DNA from: Streptomyces anulatus
GTDB lineage: Bacteria; Actinomycetota; Actinomycetes; Streptomycetales; Streptomycetaceae
NCBI RefSeq assembly: GCF_000721175.1
Contig: NZ_JOEZ01000012.1
Coordinates: 1-64,000, forward strand
DNA: 64,000 nt
Reading direction: 5' to 3'
A model generated the notes under the pieces. It was not told the DNA's origin and made no database searches. It saw only the letters and a program-made list of their open reading frames with translations. The translations under genes were made by a program, and so were the position numbers. Shown here in pieces: positions 38,169-46,328 of the stretch. Numbering within the stretch: the stretch's first letter is position 1; every line of letters starts with the position of its first letter.

Positions 38169-38765
38169 GTGCTGATCCCTCACGACACCCGGATCGCCCT
38201 CGACGTGGTGGTCGATCTGGTGAACACCGCACCGGAGAGCCGGCCGCCGCGGGACGAGTCCGCGGACGGGCTCGTGGGCGGATCCGAGGACGGTCTCGCC
38301 GATGTCGCCGCGCTGTACGCCTTCGCGGAGCGGCATCTCATCAGCGGGGTCGGCACGCTCGGCGAGAAGGACCTGACCGCCGTGCGCGACGTACGGGCCC
38401 GGTTCGCCGAGGTCTTCGCGACGCCCGACCCCCGTACCGCCGCCGACCTGGTCAACCGGCTCGTCGCGGCCGCCGGGACCACCCCGCAGCTCACCGACCA
38501 CGACGGCTACGACTGGCACGTGCACTACTTCGCCCCGGACGCCTCGATCGCGGACCACCTCGCGGCCGACTGCGGCATGGCGCTGGCCTTCATCATCGTG
38601 GCGGGCGAGAAGGAGCGGCTGCGGCGCTGCGAGGCGCCGGACTGCGGGCACGCGTTCATCGACCTGTCGCGCAACCGCTCCCGCCGATACTGCTCCAGCC
38701 GTACGTGCGGAAACCGGCTCCACGTCGCGGCCTACCGGGCCCGGCGCAAGGAAGCCGCGGGCTGA
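38169..38765 (+). CDS. ABATE/CGNR zinc-finger domain protein
   Basis: 198 residues. The N-terminal ABATE-type domain has LDVVVDLVNT. The C-terminal CGNR zinc finger has CEAPDCGHAFIDLSRNRSRRYC and CGNRLHVAAYR (seen in pieces: CEAPDCG, RYCSSRTCGNR). The finger suggests nucleic acid binding; the family is treated as stress-linked transcription regulators. The GTG at 38169 follows AGGGAGCGAA. It stands alone on the plus strand after the ssgB terminators. Confidence 0.87.
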   Translation: MLIPHDTRIALDVVVDLVNTAPESRPPRDESADGLVGGSEDGLADVAALYAFAERHLISGVGTLGEKDLTAVRDVRARFAEVFATPDPRTAADLVNRLVAAAGTTPQLTDHDGYDWHVHYFAPDASIADHLAADCGMALAFIIVAGEKERLRRCEAPDCGHAFIDLSRNRSRRYCSSRTCGNRLHVAAYRARRKEAAG

Positions 38766-38798
38766 CGTCCGCCCCGCCCCGCACGGTGGCCCGACGCG

Positions 38799-38954
38799 TC
38801 ACAGCACGAAGAGATCGTGCAGGGCGGCCATCAGCAGCAGGCCCCCGATCACCGTCAGGAAGATCATCAGGGGCGGCTGGGAGAGCGCGAAGAGACAGCC
38901 GCGGGGCTCTTCGGCGGGGGGTGCGGGGGCATCGCCCCGGGAAGTGTCCACCAT
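38799..38954 (-). CDS. small single-pass membrane protein (51 aa)
   Basis: A short frame starting MVDTSRGDAPAPPAEEP. One hydrophobic helix lies at about residues 28-45 (PPLMIFLTVIGGLLLMAAL), and the end is HDLFVL. Codon use is strongly GC3, as in its neighbours. It converges with the CGNR gene. The ribosome binding site is weak (CCCGAG). I do not recognise the product; many streptomycetes have such short tail-like membrane proteins. Confidence 0.6.
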   Translation of the reverse strand: MVDTSRGDAPAPPAEEPRGCLFALSQPPLMIFLTVIGGLLLMAALHDLFVL

Positions 38955-39139
38955 CTCGGGGCGATCATGACGCACCCGCGGCCGGGTTGGCGATCAACCA
39001 GGTTCGTTCCCCCGGGAGTTCACCGTCCCGTGGCCATCAATAATCGCTCCGGCGTACGGGGCGCCATCAGACATTCGGACCGACGGCCCGAGCGACCGGT
39101 TGCCCGCGTGACCGACCGGCGGGCCGGATGCCGCGCTTC

Positions 39140-39616
39140 TCAGATGCCGTGCTTCTTGAGGATCGCCTCGATGTCGCTGAAGTCGTCGCCGGGCGCGGCG
39201 GCCTCCTGCTTCTTCTTCGACTTCGTCTGCGGCTGGGGCTTCGCGGCCGCTGCGGGTCCGGCCGTAGCGCCGGCGCCGAGCGAAGGGGCGGAGGCCGCCG
39301 GGGCGACCGCCTCGTTCCGCCCGGCAGCCCGCGCGGCCTTGCGTTCCGCGCGGGTGGTGCCGCTGCGGCGCTCGATGGCGCGGGTGGTCATGAACAGCAG
39401 CCAGGACAGGCCGAGCACTCCGAAGCCCAGCCAGATACTCGGCTTGAAGGCGATCCCGGCGAGCCACTCGACGACCCCGGTCAGCACGAGCCCGACCGGG
39501 ACCAGGGAGTAGGCGGCGATCCTCGTCGCCGTGAGGAACCGCTTGCGGTACGCGGTCACGGCGGCGATGCCCAGGCCGGCCGCCGACACCGCGGAACAGA
39601 TGGTCTCGGCAAGCAT
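39140..39616 (-). CDS. hypothetical membrane protein with charged C-terminal tail
   Basis: 158 residues. Three hydrophobic segments lie within the first 90 residues (SAVSAAGLGIAAVTAY, YSLVPVGLVLTGVVEWLAGIAF, WLGFGVLGLSWLLFM). A basic stretch (RAERKAARAAGR), an Ala/Pro/Lys linker and a conserved-looking end DDFSDIEAILKKHGI follow. The terminal acidic-helix motif suggests a protein contact site. Function unknown. The ATG at 39616 removes a non-hydrophobic upstream extension. Confidence 0.75.
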   Translation of the reverse strand: MLAETICSAVSAAGLGIAAVTAYRKRFLTATRIAAYSLVPVGLVLTGVVEWLAGIAFKPSIWLGFGVLGLSWLLFMTTRAIERRSGTTRAERKAARAAGRNEAVAPAASAPSLGAGATAGPAAAAKPQPQTKSKKKQEAAAPGDDFSDIEAILKKHGI

Positions 39617-39783
39617 CGGGGCCTCCAGGCGCAGGGGATACGTCCCTTCCATCCTGCACCGGCGAGCACCGTAGGGGCCACGGCGGCGGCCCACCTCAGG
39701 GACATTTCAGGGCCGTGCTCCTCCCCAGGGGGCGTCCCGGTCCCGGTTGGGACGCGCCCGCCCGGCCTGAAAGACTGGGCCGC

Positions 39784-40302
39784 ATGAGCGATTCCACCCC
39801 CGTGGCACCGGTCGTCCTCGACCTCTGGTGCGATCTCGAATGCCCCGACTGCCACCGAGCCCTCGACGATGTGCACGCCCTGCGCGCCCGGTACGGCGAC
39901 CGTGTCGAGATCCGTCTGCGGCACTTCCCGCTGGAGAAGCACAAGTACGCCTACGCCGCGGCCCAGGCCGCCGAGGAGGCGACGGACCAGGGCAAGGCCT
40001 GGCCGTACATCGAGGCCCTCCTGTCCCGCACCGCCGACCTCAGCCACATGGGCGAGCCGCTGCTCCTGGAGGTGGCACGCGAGCTGGGTCTGGATGCCGA
40101 GGAGTTCGACACCGCGCTGATCGACGGCCGGCATCTGCTGATCGTCGACGCCGACCACGCGGAGGCCAAGGCGATCGGCGTCACCGGCACGCCCACCTAT
40201 GTGATCGGCGACGAGCGGCTGGACGGCGGCAAGAGCCAGGACGGGCTGCGCGAGCGGATCGAGGAGATCGTCGACCGGACTCTGGCCACGCAGGGCGGGT
40301 AG
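39784..40302 (+). CDS. DsbA family (FrnE-like) thiol oxidoreductase
   Basis: 172 residues with a thioredoxin-fold CPDC motif at residues 20-23 (DLECPDCHRAL). A helical insertion and the late cis-proline region GVTGTPTYVIG follow. No signal peptide is visible, so it is likely cytoplasmic, like FrnE-type proteins. It could handle mycothiol-linked or other disulfides. It converges on the tandem GNAT gene, with 26 bases between stops. Confidence 0.87.
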   Translation: MSDSTPVAPVVLDLWCDLECPDCHRALDDVHALRARYGDRVEIRLRHFPLEKHKYAYAAAQAAEEATDQGKAWPYIEALLSRTADLSHMGEPLLLEVARELGLDAEEFDTALIDGRHLLIVDADHAEAKAIGVTGTPTYVIGDERLDGGKSQDGLRERIEEIVDRTLATQGG

Positions 40303-40328
40303 CCGCGGGACCGGCACCGTGGGCCCCG

Positions 40329-41165
40329 CTACAACGCCTTGGCCAGGTTGTACCGCGTCGTGGCGTAGCCCAGGGACTCGTACAGCCGCAGGGCCGGGGT
40401 GTTGGAGGCGAAGACGTGCAGGCCGAGCCGGTCCGCGCCCCAGCCGCGGGTGACGTCCTCGGCGAGCAGCATCAGGGCCCGGCCGTGTCCCCGGCCCCGG
40501 TGTTCCTCGCGTACCTCGACATCGAAGACGAATCCGGCCGGGCCGCCCGGCGGGAGCTCCCGCCGGGCCACCCACACATGGCCGACGACCTCGCCCGCGT
40601 GCACCAGCACCTCGAAGCGCACCCCCTCGGTCGCCAGTCCGTCCGGCAGGAGGGTGGCGTGGTCGGACTCGGACTTGCGCCGGGCCTGCTCGGGCGGCAC
40701 TCCTCGGTCGATCCAGTCCTGCGCGTACGTCTGCAGCGCGTCCCGCCGCCAGGCGGCGAACTCCGCCTCGTCCATCGCCCGCGCGGTGAGACCCGCGGGC
40801 AGCGGGGCAGGGTCCGGGCCGAGGTGCTTGACCATGTTGCGGCTGCGCTCGGTGTAGCCGAGGGCGGCCGCGAGGCGCCGGGCGGGGTCGTTGTCGGCGG
40901 GGACCTCCACCCGTACCCGGGTGCAGCCCCACCCCCGCAGCACCTCCTCGGCGGCGAGCGCGGCGATGGTGCCCCGGCCGCGCCTGCGCCGGGGCTCCTC
41001 CACGCTGAGGGAGCCCAGCACTCCGGCGGTCGCCCCGAACGCGTCGTCGGTACTGATCGCGACGGCGCCGACGGGCAGCCCGTTGTCGCACACGTCGTAA
41101 TGGCGTGCCCGCGCCCCGTCGGCGCCTTGCTGAAGCGGCCCGGACGGCCGGAGTGTCGTGGTCAT
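40329..41165 (-). CDS. tandem GNAT acetyltransferase
   Basis: 278 residues with two GNAT modules. Each has an acetyl-CoA loop: PRRRGRGTIAALAA near residue 60 and EEHRRGRGHGRALM near residue 225. The double arrangement is like mycothiol synthase MshD, but this protein is shorter and the assignment to MshD is not supported by context. The ATG at 41165 (MTTTLRPSGPLQQG) is chosen. It follows pabC on the same strand, with 78 bases between. Confidence 0.82.
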   Translation of the reverse strand: MTTTLRPSGPLQQGADGARARHYDVCDNGLPVGAVAISTDDAFGATAGVLGSLSVEEPRRRRGRGTIAALAAEEVLRGWGCTRVRVEVPADNDPARRLAAALGYTERSRNMVKHLGPDPAPLPAGLTARAMDEAEFAAWRRDALQTYAQDWIDRGVPPEQARRKSESDHATLLPDGLATEGVRFEVLVHAGEVVGHVWVARRELPPGGPAGFVFDVEVREEHRGRGHGRALMLLAEDVTRGWGADRLGLHVFASNTPALRLYESLGYATTRYNLAKAL

Positions 41166-41243
41166 CAAAGGGTTGTATCCCCTCCACGACACCCCGTCAC
41201 GCGCTTTTCGGGGGCGCCGGAGCCCGTGGGCCGCCGGAGCCCG

Positions 41244-42065
41244 CTACGGATCGAGGTCGTCGCCGGCCCGCTCGGCGAAGACGCGCATGGCCTTCGCCGT
41301 CACCGGCCCGATCTCCGGGGACAGCTCGCGGTCGTCGACCCGGTGCACCGCCTGGATGTCACGGAGCGTCGAGGTCAGGAACACCTCGTCGGCCTCGGCG
41401 AGGACGTCCATCGGAAGGTCGGTCTCCTCGGCCCCGGTCCACTCCACGGCCAGTGCGCGGGTGATCCCGGCGAGACAGCCCGAGGCCACCGGCGGGGTGT
41501 GGATCCGGCCGTCCAGGACGACGAACACATTGGAGCCGGTGCCTTCGCAGAGGCGGTCGGCGGTGTTGGGGAACAGCGCCTCGGACGCACCCCGTTCCCG
41601 CGCACGTGCCAGGGCGACGACGTTCTCGGCGTACGAGGTGGTCTTCAGGCCCGCGAGCGCGCCGCGTTCGTTGCGCGTCCAGGGGACGGTGATCACCGCC
41701 GTGCTGTCCGGGCGGCGGCTCACCCCGTCGAGGGCGACGACGAGGCTCGGCCCGTCGGTGCCCCGGTCCGAACCGAGCGGGGACAGCCCGCCGGTGCAGG
41801 TGATCCGCAGGCGGCCCAGGGCGACGGGGTTGGCGGCGATTACGGCGGCGGTGGCACGACGGACCTCGTCGTGGTCCGGGTCGGGCAGGCCCAGGCCCCG
41901 GGCGGACCGGGTGAGGCGGTCGAGGTGCCGGGTCAGGGCGAAGGTGCGCCCCTCGCTCGTGCGCACCGTCTCGAAGATGCCGTCGCCCACGGTCAGCCCG
42001 TGGTCGAGCACCGACAGCCGGGCGTCGTCGGCGTCCCGCAGTCCGCCGTTGACCCAGATCCTCAT
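41244..42065 (-). CDS. pabC: aminodeoxychorismate lyase-like class IV aminotransferase
   Basis: 273 residues of fold type IV PLP enzyme. The start MRIWVNGGLRDADDARLSVLDHGLTVGDGIFET is typical (key part LSVLDHGLTVGDG), with the PLP lysine in the TTSYAEN / VVALARARERG segment region. C-terminal GSNVFVVLDGRIHTPP also fits. It follows pabB with a four-base ATGA overlap, which favours 4-amino-4-deoxychorismate lyase over a branched-chain aminotransferase. Confidence 0.87.
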   Translation of the reverse strand: MRIWVNGGLRDADDARLSVLDHGLTVGDGIFETVRTSEGRTFALTRHLDRLTRSARGLGLPDPDHDEVRRATAAVIAANPVALGRLRITCTGGLSPLGSDRGTDGPSLVVALDGVSRRPDSTAVITVPWTRNERGALAGLKTTSYAENVVALARARERGASEALFPNTADRLCEGTGSNVFVVLDGRIHTPPVASGCLAGITRALAVEWTGAEETDLPMDVLAEADEVFLTSTLRDIQAVHRVDDRELSPEIGPVTAKAMRVFAERAGDDLDP

Positions 42066-43120
42066 ATCGCGGTCCTTCCTGTCTCCAGATGCGCACCCGA
42101 CGCTACAGCGAGCAGCCGGGAGGCCTTGAGTTCGGTCTCGTCCCATTCGCGCTCCGGGTCGGATCCCCAGGTGATCCCGGCGCCCGTCCCGAACCGCAGC
42201 AGCGGCGCGGGCCCGGTCCGGTCGATCCAGAACGTCCGTATCCCGACGGCGAGCGAGGCCGCACCCCGGTCGGCGTCGACCCACCCGATCGCACCGCAGT
42301 ACGGCCCGCGCGGAGCGCGCTCCAGCTCGGCGATGATCCGCAGCGCGCTGGACTTCGGCGCCCCGGTGACCGAACCGGGCGGGAAGGCCGCCGAGAACAG
42401 CTCGGGCCAGCCCGCCCCGTCGGCCAGCCGGCCCCGGACGGTGGAGACGAGGTGGACGAGGCCCGGGTGCTTCTCCACCACGCAGAGATCGGGCACGCTC
42501 ACACTTCCGGTGGCGCAGACCCGGCCCAGGTCGTTGCGGACCAGGTCCACGATCATCACGTTCTCCGCGTGGTCCTTCGCCAGCAGATCGTCCTCGGTCC
42601 GGCCGGTGCCCTTGATGGGCCCGGACTCCACGGTCCGCCCGTCGCGCCGCAGGAAGAGCTCCGGGGACGCGGTGGCGACCTCCACGCCGTGGCCGGGCAG
42701 CCGGATCGTTCCCGCGTACGGGGCGGGGTTGCCGCGGGCGAGCAGGGAGGTCAGGGCGTCGACGTCGGCCCCGGCGCCGCCACCGGGGAGCGGTGCGGAC
42801 AGCACCCGGCAGAGGTTGGCCTGGTAGACGTCGCCCGCCGCGATGTGTTCACGGATCCGCCGTACGCCCGCGGTGTAGGCGTCACGGTCCAGCGACGATA
42901 CCCAGTCCCCGGTGGCGGGCCCGCGCCAGGCTCCGGGGACGGGAGGGGGCACCGCCTCCTTGCGTACGTCGAAGAAGCGGGCGCAGACGATACGGCCTTC
43001 GAAATCGGCGGATACCGCCCAGAAACCGGACGAGTCGAGAGCCGCGGGATCGTGGGTCACATCCTGCAGACCGGAGGCTATGAGGCCGTCGAAGCGGGCC
43101 AAGGGGGCGAGATCGGACAC
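42062..43120 (-). CDS. pabB: aminodeoxychorismate synthase component I (chorismate-binding)
   Basis: 352 residues of the anthranilate synthase I/PabB family. It shows the conserved GDVYQANLCR, the signature SPELFLRRDGRTVESGPIKGT, and GSVTGAPKSSAL toward the end. It aminates chorismate using ammonia from a glutaminase partner that is not encoded here. With pabC it feeds folate synthesis. It is first in the operon; a tRNA operon diverges upstream. Confidence 0.9.
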   Translation of the reverse strand: MSDLAPLARFDGLIASGLQDVTHDPAALDSSGFWAVSADFEGRIVCARFFDVRKEAVPPPVPGAWRGPATGDWVSSLDRDAYTAGVRRIREHIAAGDVYQANLCRVLSAPLPGGGAGADVDALTSLLARGNPAPYAGTIRLPGHGVEVATASPELFLRRDGRTVESGPIKGTGRTEDDLLAKDHAENVMIVDLVRNDLGRVCATGSVSVPDLCVVEKHPGLVHLVSTVRGRLADGAGWPELFSAAFPPGSVTGAPKSSALRIIAELERAPRGPYCGAIGWVDADRGAASLAVGIRTFWIDRTGPAPLLRFGTGAGITWGSDPEREWDETELKASRLLAVASGAHLETGRTAI

Positions 43121-43195
43121 GCCAATGAGTCTAGGACGGTGTGCGGTGACCTGCGTCGGGGCGAGGTCACCGCAGCACGCTGCACAAACGCGTTT

Positions 43196-43224
43196 TTGTA
43201 CTGGCCCAGGAATCCGCTAGAGTT
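43196..43224 (+). promoter_or_regulatory. promoter of the tRNA operon
   Basis: TTTGTA (43196-43201) is followed after 17 bases by TAGAGT (43219-43224), a good principal-sigma promoter. It ends 41 bases before the tRNA-Gly 5' end. Confidence 0.6.
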
Positions 43225-43265
43225 CAACACGTCGCCGGGACGCGCAAGCGGGCCGGGAAAGACAA

Positions 43266-43338
43266 GCGGACGTAGCTCAGTTGGTAGAGCGCAACCTTGC
43301 CAAGGTTGAGGTCGCCAGTTCGAACCTGGTCGTCCGCT
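43266..43338 (+). tRNA. tRNA-Gly (anticodon GCC)
   Basis: Cloverleaf with acceptor GCGGACG/CGTCCGC, D arm GCTC/GAGC and anticodon arm CAACC-TTGCCAA-GGTTG, with T loop TTCGAAC. First gene of the five-tRNA operon. CCA not encoded. Confidence 0.96.
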
Positions 43339-43376
43339 CGCAGAAGGTGGGGGATTCTTCCTGGCCCCCCACCCCT

Positions 43377-43447
43377 GGTGGAGTGGCCGAGAGGCGAGGC
43401 AACGGCCTGCAAAGCCGTCTACACGGGTTCAAATCCCGTCTCCACCT
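43377..43447 (+). tRNA. tRNA-Cys (anticodon GCA)
   Basis: Acceptor GGTGGAG/CTCCACC, anticodon loop CTGCAAA, T arm CGGG-TTCAAAT-CCCG-type. Second gene in the operon, 38 bases after tRNA-Gly. Confidence 0.95.
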
Positions 43448-43451
43448 CCAA

Positions 43452-43523
43452 GGACGATTAGCTCAGCGGGAGAGCGCTTCCCTGACACGGAAGAGGTCAC
43501 TGGTTCAATCCCAGTATCGTCCA
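43452..43523 (+). tRNA. tRNA-Val (anticodon GAC), copy 1
   Basis: Acceptor GGACGAT/ATCGTCC, anticodon arm CTTCC-CTGACAC-GGAAG, T loop TTCAATC, discriminator A. The body is identical to copies 2 and 3; only the acceptor stem differs. Confidence 0.96.
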
Positions 43524-43542
43524 CTGGTCCGCAAGGATCCCC

Positions 43543-43614
43543 GCGCGATTAGCTCAGCGGGAGAGCGCTTCCCTGACACGGAAGAGGTCACTGGTTCAAT
43601 CCCAGTATCGCGCA
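43543..43614 (+). tRNA. tRNA-Val (anticodon GAC), copy 2
   Basis: Acceptor GCGCGAT/ATCGCGC with the same body as copy 1. Lies 19 bases after copy 1. Confidence 0.96.
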
Positions 43615-43636
43615 CGCAGTACACGCAGGTTCACCT

Positions 43637-43708
43637 GCGCGATTAGCTCAGCGGGAGAGCGCTTCCCTGACACGGAAGAGGTCACTGGTTCAATCCCAGT
43701 ATCGCGCA
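43637..43708 (+). tRNA. tRNA-Val (anticodon GAC), copy 3
   Basis: Identical to copy 2 throughout. Lies 22 bases after it and is followed by the operon terminator. Confidence 0.96.
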
Positions 43709-43714
43709 CCGTCG

Positions 43715-43750
43715 AGAACCCCCGGTCGTCTCCACGACCGGGGGTTCTTT
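43715..43750 (+). terminator. terminator of the tRNA operon
   Basis: Perfect 15-bp inverted repeat (43715-43729 and 43734-43748) with a CTCC loop followed by TTT. This is the most classical rho-independent terminator in the window. Confidence 0.93.
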
Positions 43751-43822
43751 CGTCGTACGGTCGGCCCGTCCGCCACCTCCACGGCCCGGCAGCGCGGTGA
43801 ACGCCGGGCCGTGGAGGAAAGC

Positions 43823-44140
43823 TCAGGACGAGAACAGCATCCGGCCGAAGCCCTTCTGGCGGCGGTGGCCGTAGTGCCCGCCGTGCTGCGGCGCACCCCA
43901 GGCGGGGGCGTGGGCGGCGGGAGCGGCCGGGTACGCCTGCGGGGCGGGGCCGGCCGGGTAGCCGCCGGGGGCCGGGGGCGCGGGCGGGGCCTGCTGGGAC
44001 CACTGGGACTCCAGGCGGGTCAGCGACTCCAGCTCGCCGTAGTCGAGGAATATCCCCCGGCAGCCGCTGCACTGCTCGATCTGGACGCCGTTGCGGTTGT
44101 ACGTGTTCATCTGCGCGTGACACTTCGGACACTGCATCAT
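43823..44140 (-). CDS. zinc-ribbon (zf-TFIIB type) protein
   Basis: 105 residues. The N-terminus is a zinc ribbon with Cys at positions 4, 7, 24 and 27 (CPKC and CSGC) and the zf-TFIIB continuation GIFLDYGELE. The rest is a low-complexity Pro/Ala/Gly/Tyr tail ending in a basic GHRRQKGFGRMLFSS. Function unknown; the ribbon suggests nucleic acid or protein binding. It converges on the tRNA operon. Confidence 0.85.
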   Translation of the reverse strand: MMQCPKCHAQMNTYNRNGVQIEQCSGCRGIFLDYGELESLTRLESQWSQQAPPAPPAPGGYPAGPAPQAYPAAPAAHAPAWGAPQHGGHYGHRRQKGFGRMLFSS

Positions 44141-44205
44141 CGGCTCGGCTCCTCGCCCTCGTTGTGCCGTCGCCGGAAGGTCTGCCCAGCCACGGTCCGT
44201 TCACC

Positions 44206-45234
44206 CTACGACGGGCGGACAGTGGCCAACTCGGGCGGCAACGTAGCGATTCGGGCACAGGATTCGATCATCAGCTGTTCGTGCTCGTCCGGATCCCGTT
44301 GCTCCGCGGCGCACTTGGCCAGGGCGAGGGCCGCCGTCTGCACCGTCAGCGCGCGGGCCGGGACGTCCAGTTCGGGCCAGGGATCTCCGGCGGCGGGAAC
44401 CGCGGGTCCCCCGGCCGACCGGTAGGCGTCCAGGAAGGCGGACCAGTCCTCGGGAGCCAGGAGTCCGGCCGCGTACCAGGCGGCGGGCCGGGCGAGGTCC
44501 CACGCCGGATCGCCCGTCCCCGCGTCGTCCACGTCGATGAGCAGCCAGGGCCCGTCCGGCGCCGGATGGCGGACGAGCTGGCCGAGGTGCAGGTCCCCGT
44601 GGCACAGGAAACCGGCCCGTTGCACGGGCGCCGGGGCCGCGCCCCGGGCCCAGCCGGGCAGGGCGCGCCAGCCGGCCAGCACGGGCAGGACGGCCGGCTC
44701 GCCGGGAAGGGCCGCGCGCATCCGGGCGACGGCCCGCGCCGCCTTGACCGGTCCACGCATCGGCGGGAGCCGGAACGGGGGCTCCGTCCGGTGGAGGCGG
44801 GCGAGCAGCGCGGCGGCCTCGGCCCAGGGGGCCGCCCCGGGGTCGAAGGGGTCGACGGGCGCACCGAACGGCCAGAGCGTGACCGGGCGGGAAGCGGGCG
44901 CGGGGAGCGCGTAGAGCCCTGTCCGCCGGGGGGTGCCGGAGGATTCCTGGTGCTCGGGGGCGGTGAGCGACTGTCCCGGGGCGGTGAGCGGCGGGAGCAG
45001 GATCCCGGTGAGCTGCGGGGCGTCGGCCAAGGCGATCCGGGCCGCCAGCGCCTCGCGGTCGGTGTCGACGGCGTGGGCCTTCGCCACGATCGCGCCGCTG
45101 CGGACCACCGTGCCGTCGGGCCGGTCCGCGAGGACCTGCGACGGCTCGCACACGCAACGCGTCCTGGCGGGGTGGGAGAGGCGGTGCGCGAGGGTGCCCA
45201 GCTCATGGACTACGGAGGTCTCGGTGGTGGTCAA
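44206..45234 (-). CDS. aminoglycoside phosphotransferase (APH)-family kinase
   Basis: 342 residues. The APH/choline-kinase catalytic loop is CHGDLHLGQLV near residue 230, and the metal-binding aspartate is in LIDVDDAGTGDPAWDLARP. The N-lobe has AIVAKAHAVDTD. It may phosphorylate a small metabolite or act as a maltokinase-like enzyme; resistance is not implied. I chose the TTG at 45234 (LTTTETSV), which follows GGGGGAG; an ATG at 45270 would add 12 Pro/Gly-rich residues. Confidence 0.8.
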   Translation of the reverse strand: MTTTETSVVHELGTLAHRLSHPARTRCVCEPSQVLADRPDGTVVRSGAIVAKAHAVDTDREALAARIALADAPQLTGILLPPLTAPGQSLTAPEHQESSGTPRRTGLYALPAPASRPVTLWPFGAPVDPFDPGAAPWAEAAALLARLHRTEPPFRLPPMRGPVKAARAVARMRAALPGEPAVLPVLAGWRALPGWARGAAPAPVQRAGFLCHGDLHLGQLVRHPAPDGPWLLIDVDDAGTGDPAWDLARPAAWYAAGLLAPEDWSAFLDAYRSAGGPAVPAAGDPWPELDVPARALTVQTAALALAKCAAEQRDPDEHEQLMIESCARIATLPPELATVRPS

Positions 45235-45490
45235 CGGCTCCCCCGGCGGCGGTCGGCCCGGCCGTGGCACCGGTCCCGCCGTGAGCGTAACGCGAGAGCC
45301 GGTCCGGACAGTGCCCGTGCTGATGCCGTGCGTGGGCCCGGACGCGGAAGCGCATGGGCCCGGACAGCGCGATGCCCGGTCAGCTCCCCAGCTGACCGGA
45401 CAAACGCTGCCGTCCGCCGCACCCCCGTCCCCACGGGGCTGTTGGCCGGATGTGCGGGTCCGGACCGCTCTTCCGGACCCCGGGCGCCGC

Positions 45491-45697
45491 TCAGCGCCCC
45501 AGCATCACCGCCACGGACGACGCATGTGTGACCACCGCGTCCCAGCCGCCGAAGACGACCGCGAGCAGGGCCGCCAGGGGAAGGACCATCACCGTCGCCA
45601 CCAAGGGGTGACGGGTGCCGGACGAACGGGCGCCGAACGCGGCGTACGCCTTGCGTCCCTGCATACGGACCATCGTCCGCGTTGCCGTGTCCGACAT
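45491..45697 (-). CDS. small membrane protein (68 aa)
   Basis: A 68-residue frame with strong ribosome binding site AGGAGAGG five bases before ATG. The N-terminus is basic (RTMVRMQGRKAYAAFG) and one helix (LVATVMVLPLAALLAVVFG) precedes a short end, VAVMLGR. Not recognised. It stands alone between the APH-type gene and the kinase gene. Confidence 0.68.
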   Translation of the reverse strand: MSDTATRTMVRMQGRKAYAAFGARSSGTRHPLVATVMVLPLAALLAVVFGGWDAVVTHASSVAVMLGR

Positions 45698-46328
45698 GGT
45701 TCCTCTCCTGACCTGATGGAGGGCGGCGGGCGTGTGACCTCGGGGGACGAGTGCTGCGCCCGCCGCTTGACCTCAACATTAGGTAGGCGGCGAGCACGGG
45801 GCGTCATGCCCGCGTACCGAATCCCGGGCCTCCCGGAGGATGAGCCGTCGTCGATCGGCGTACTCCCCTGGGTGGAGACGGACCACCGGAGGTTGGGGGT
45901 CATCCCCGAGGGAACGCCGGGGCCGGTCCGGTACGTGCCCGGCACGTGTGCCGGTGCGTGCCCGTCGGCTTCGCGGGCGCACCCGGTGGGTGACTTCACT
46001 CACGCCCACCGCCCCCGGCGGGCAGCCGCCCCCGTGCCGGAGGCCGCCCGGGACACCACCACCCCGTGTCCCGGAACGGTGGTCACAGCCTGCGTGACGA
46101 CCGCGCCCCGGCTCTCCCGCGGTGATCCAATCCCCCTTGCCCGGTGGCCCCTTGAGCGGACCGCCCGGCCGAGGGACCCGGATCCGCCACGCCCGGACCC
46201 CTCTTCACCCCTCCCGTACGGCACGGACAATCGAATTTCCGGCGAGGGCGCGGCCTCTGAGCGCGCCGGGCGCGGGGTACGTAAGCTGTGCCTCGTCAGG
46301 CGGACCAGGCAGCGGGGATGGGCAGACG
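45698..46328. other. 631-base intergenic region upstream of the Ser/Thr kinase gene
   Basis: No supported gene. A possible -10 element TAATGT lies on the minus strand (45776-45781) for the small membrane protein. A TAAGCT box (46282-46287) may serve the kinase gene. Open frames crossing the region on either strand have no ribosome binding site and no recognisable product. It is unusually long for this chromosome. Confidence 0.5.

Noticed and set aside
40329..41165. Tandem GNAT gene as mycothiol synthase mshD
   Set aside because: The double-GNAT layout fits, but the size and neighbours (pabB-pabC) do not support it and no MshD-specific residues could be confirmed.
43266..43750. The repeated tRNA sequences as a CRISPR array or attachment site
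   Set aside because: The repeats are complete tRNA genes with short operon spacers. No integrase gene and no partial tRNA duplicate are nearby.
44206..45234. The APH-family gene as an aminoglycoside resistance gene
   Set aside because: Only the generic kinase motifs are visible. APH-fold proteins in actinobacteria often act on metabolites, and there is no resistance or antibiotic context.
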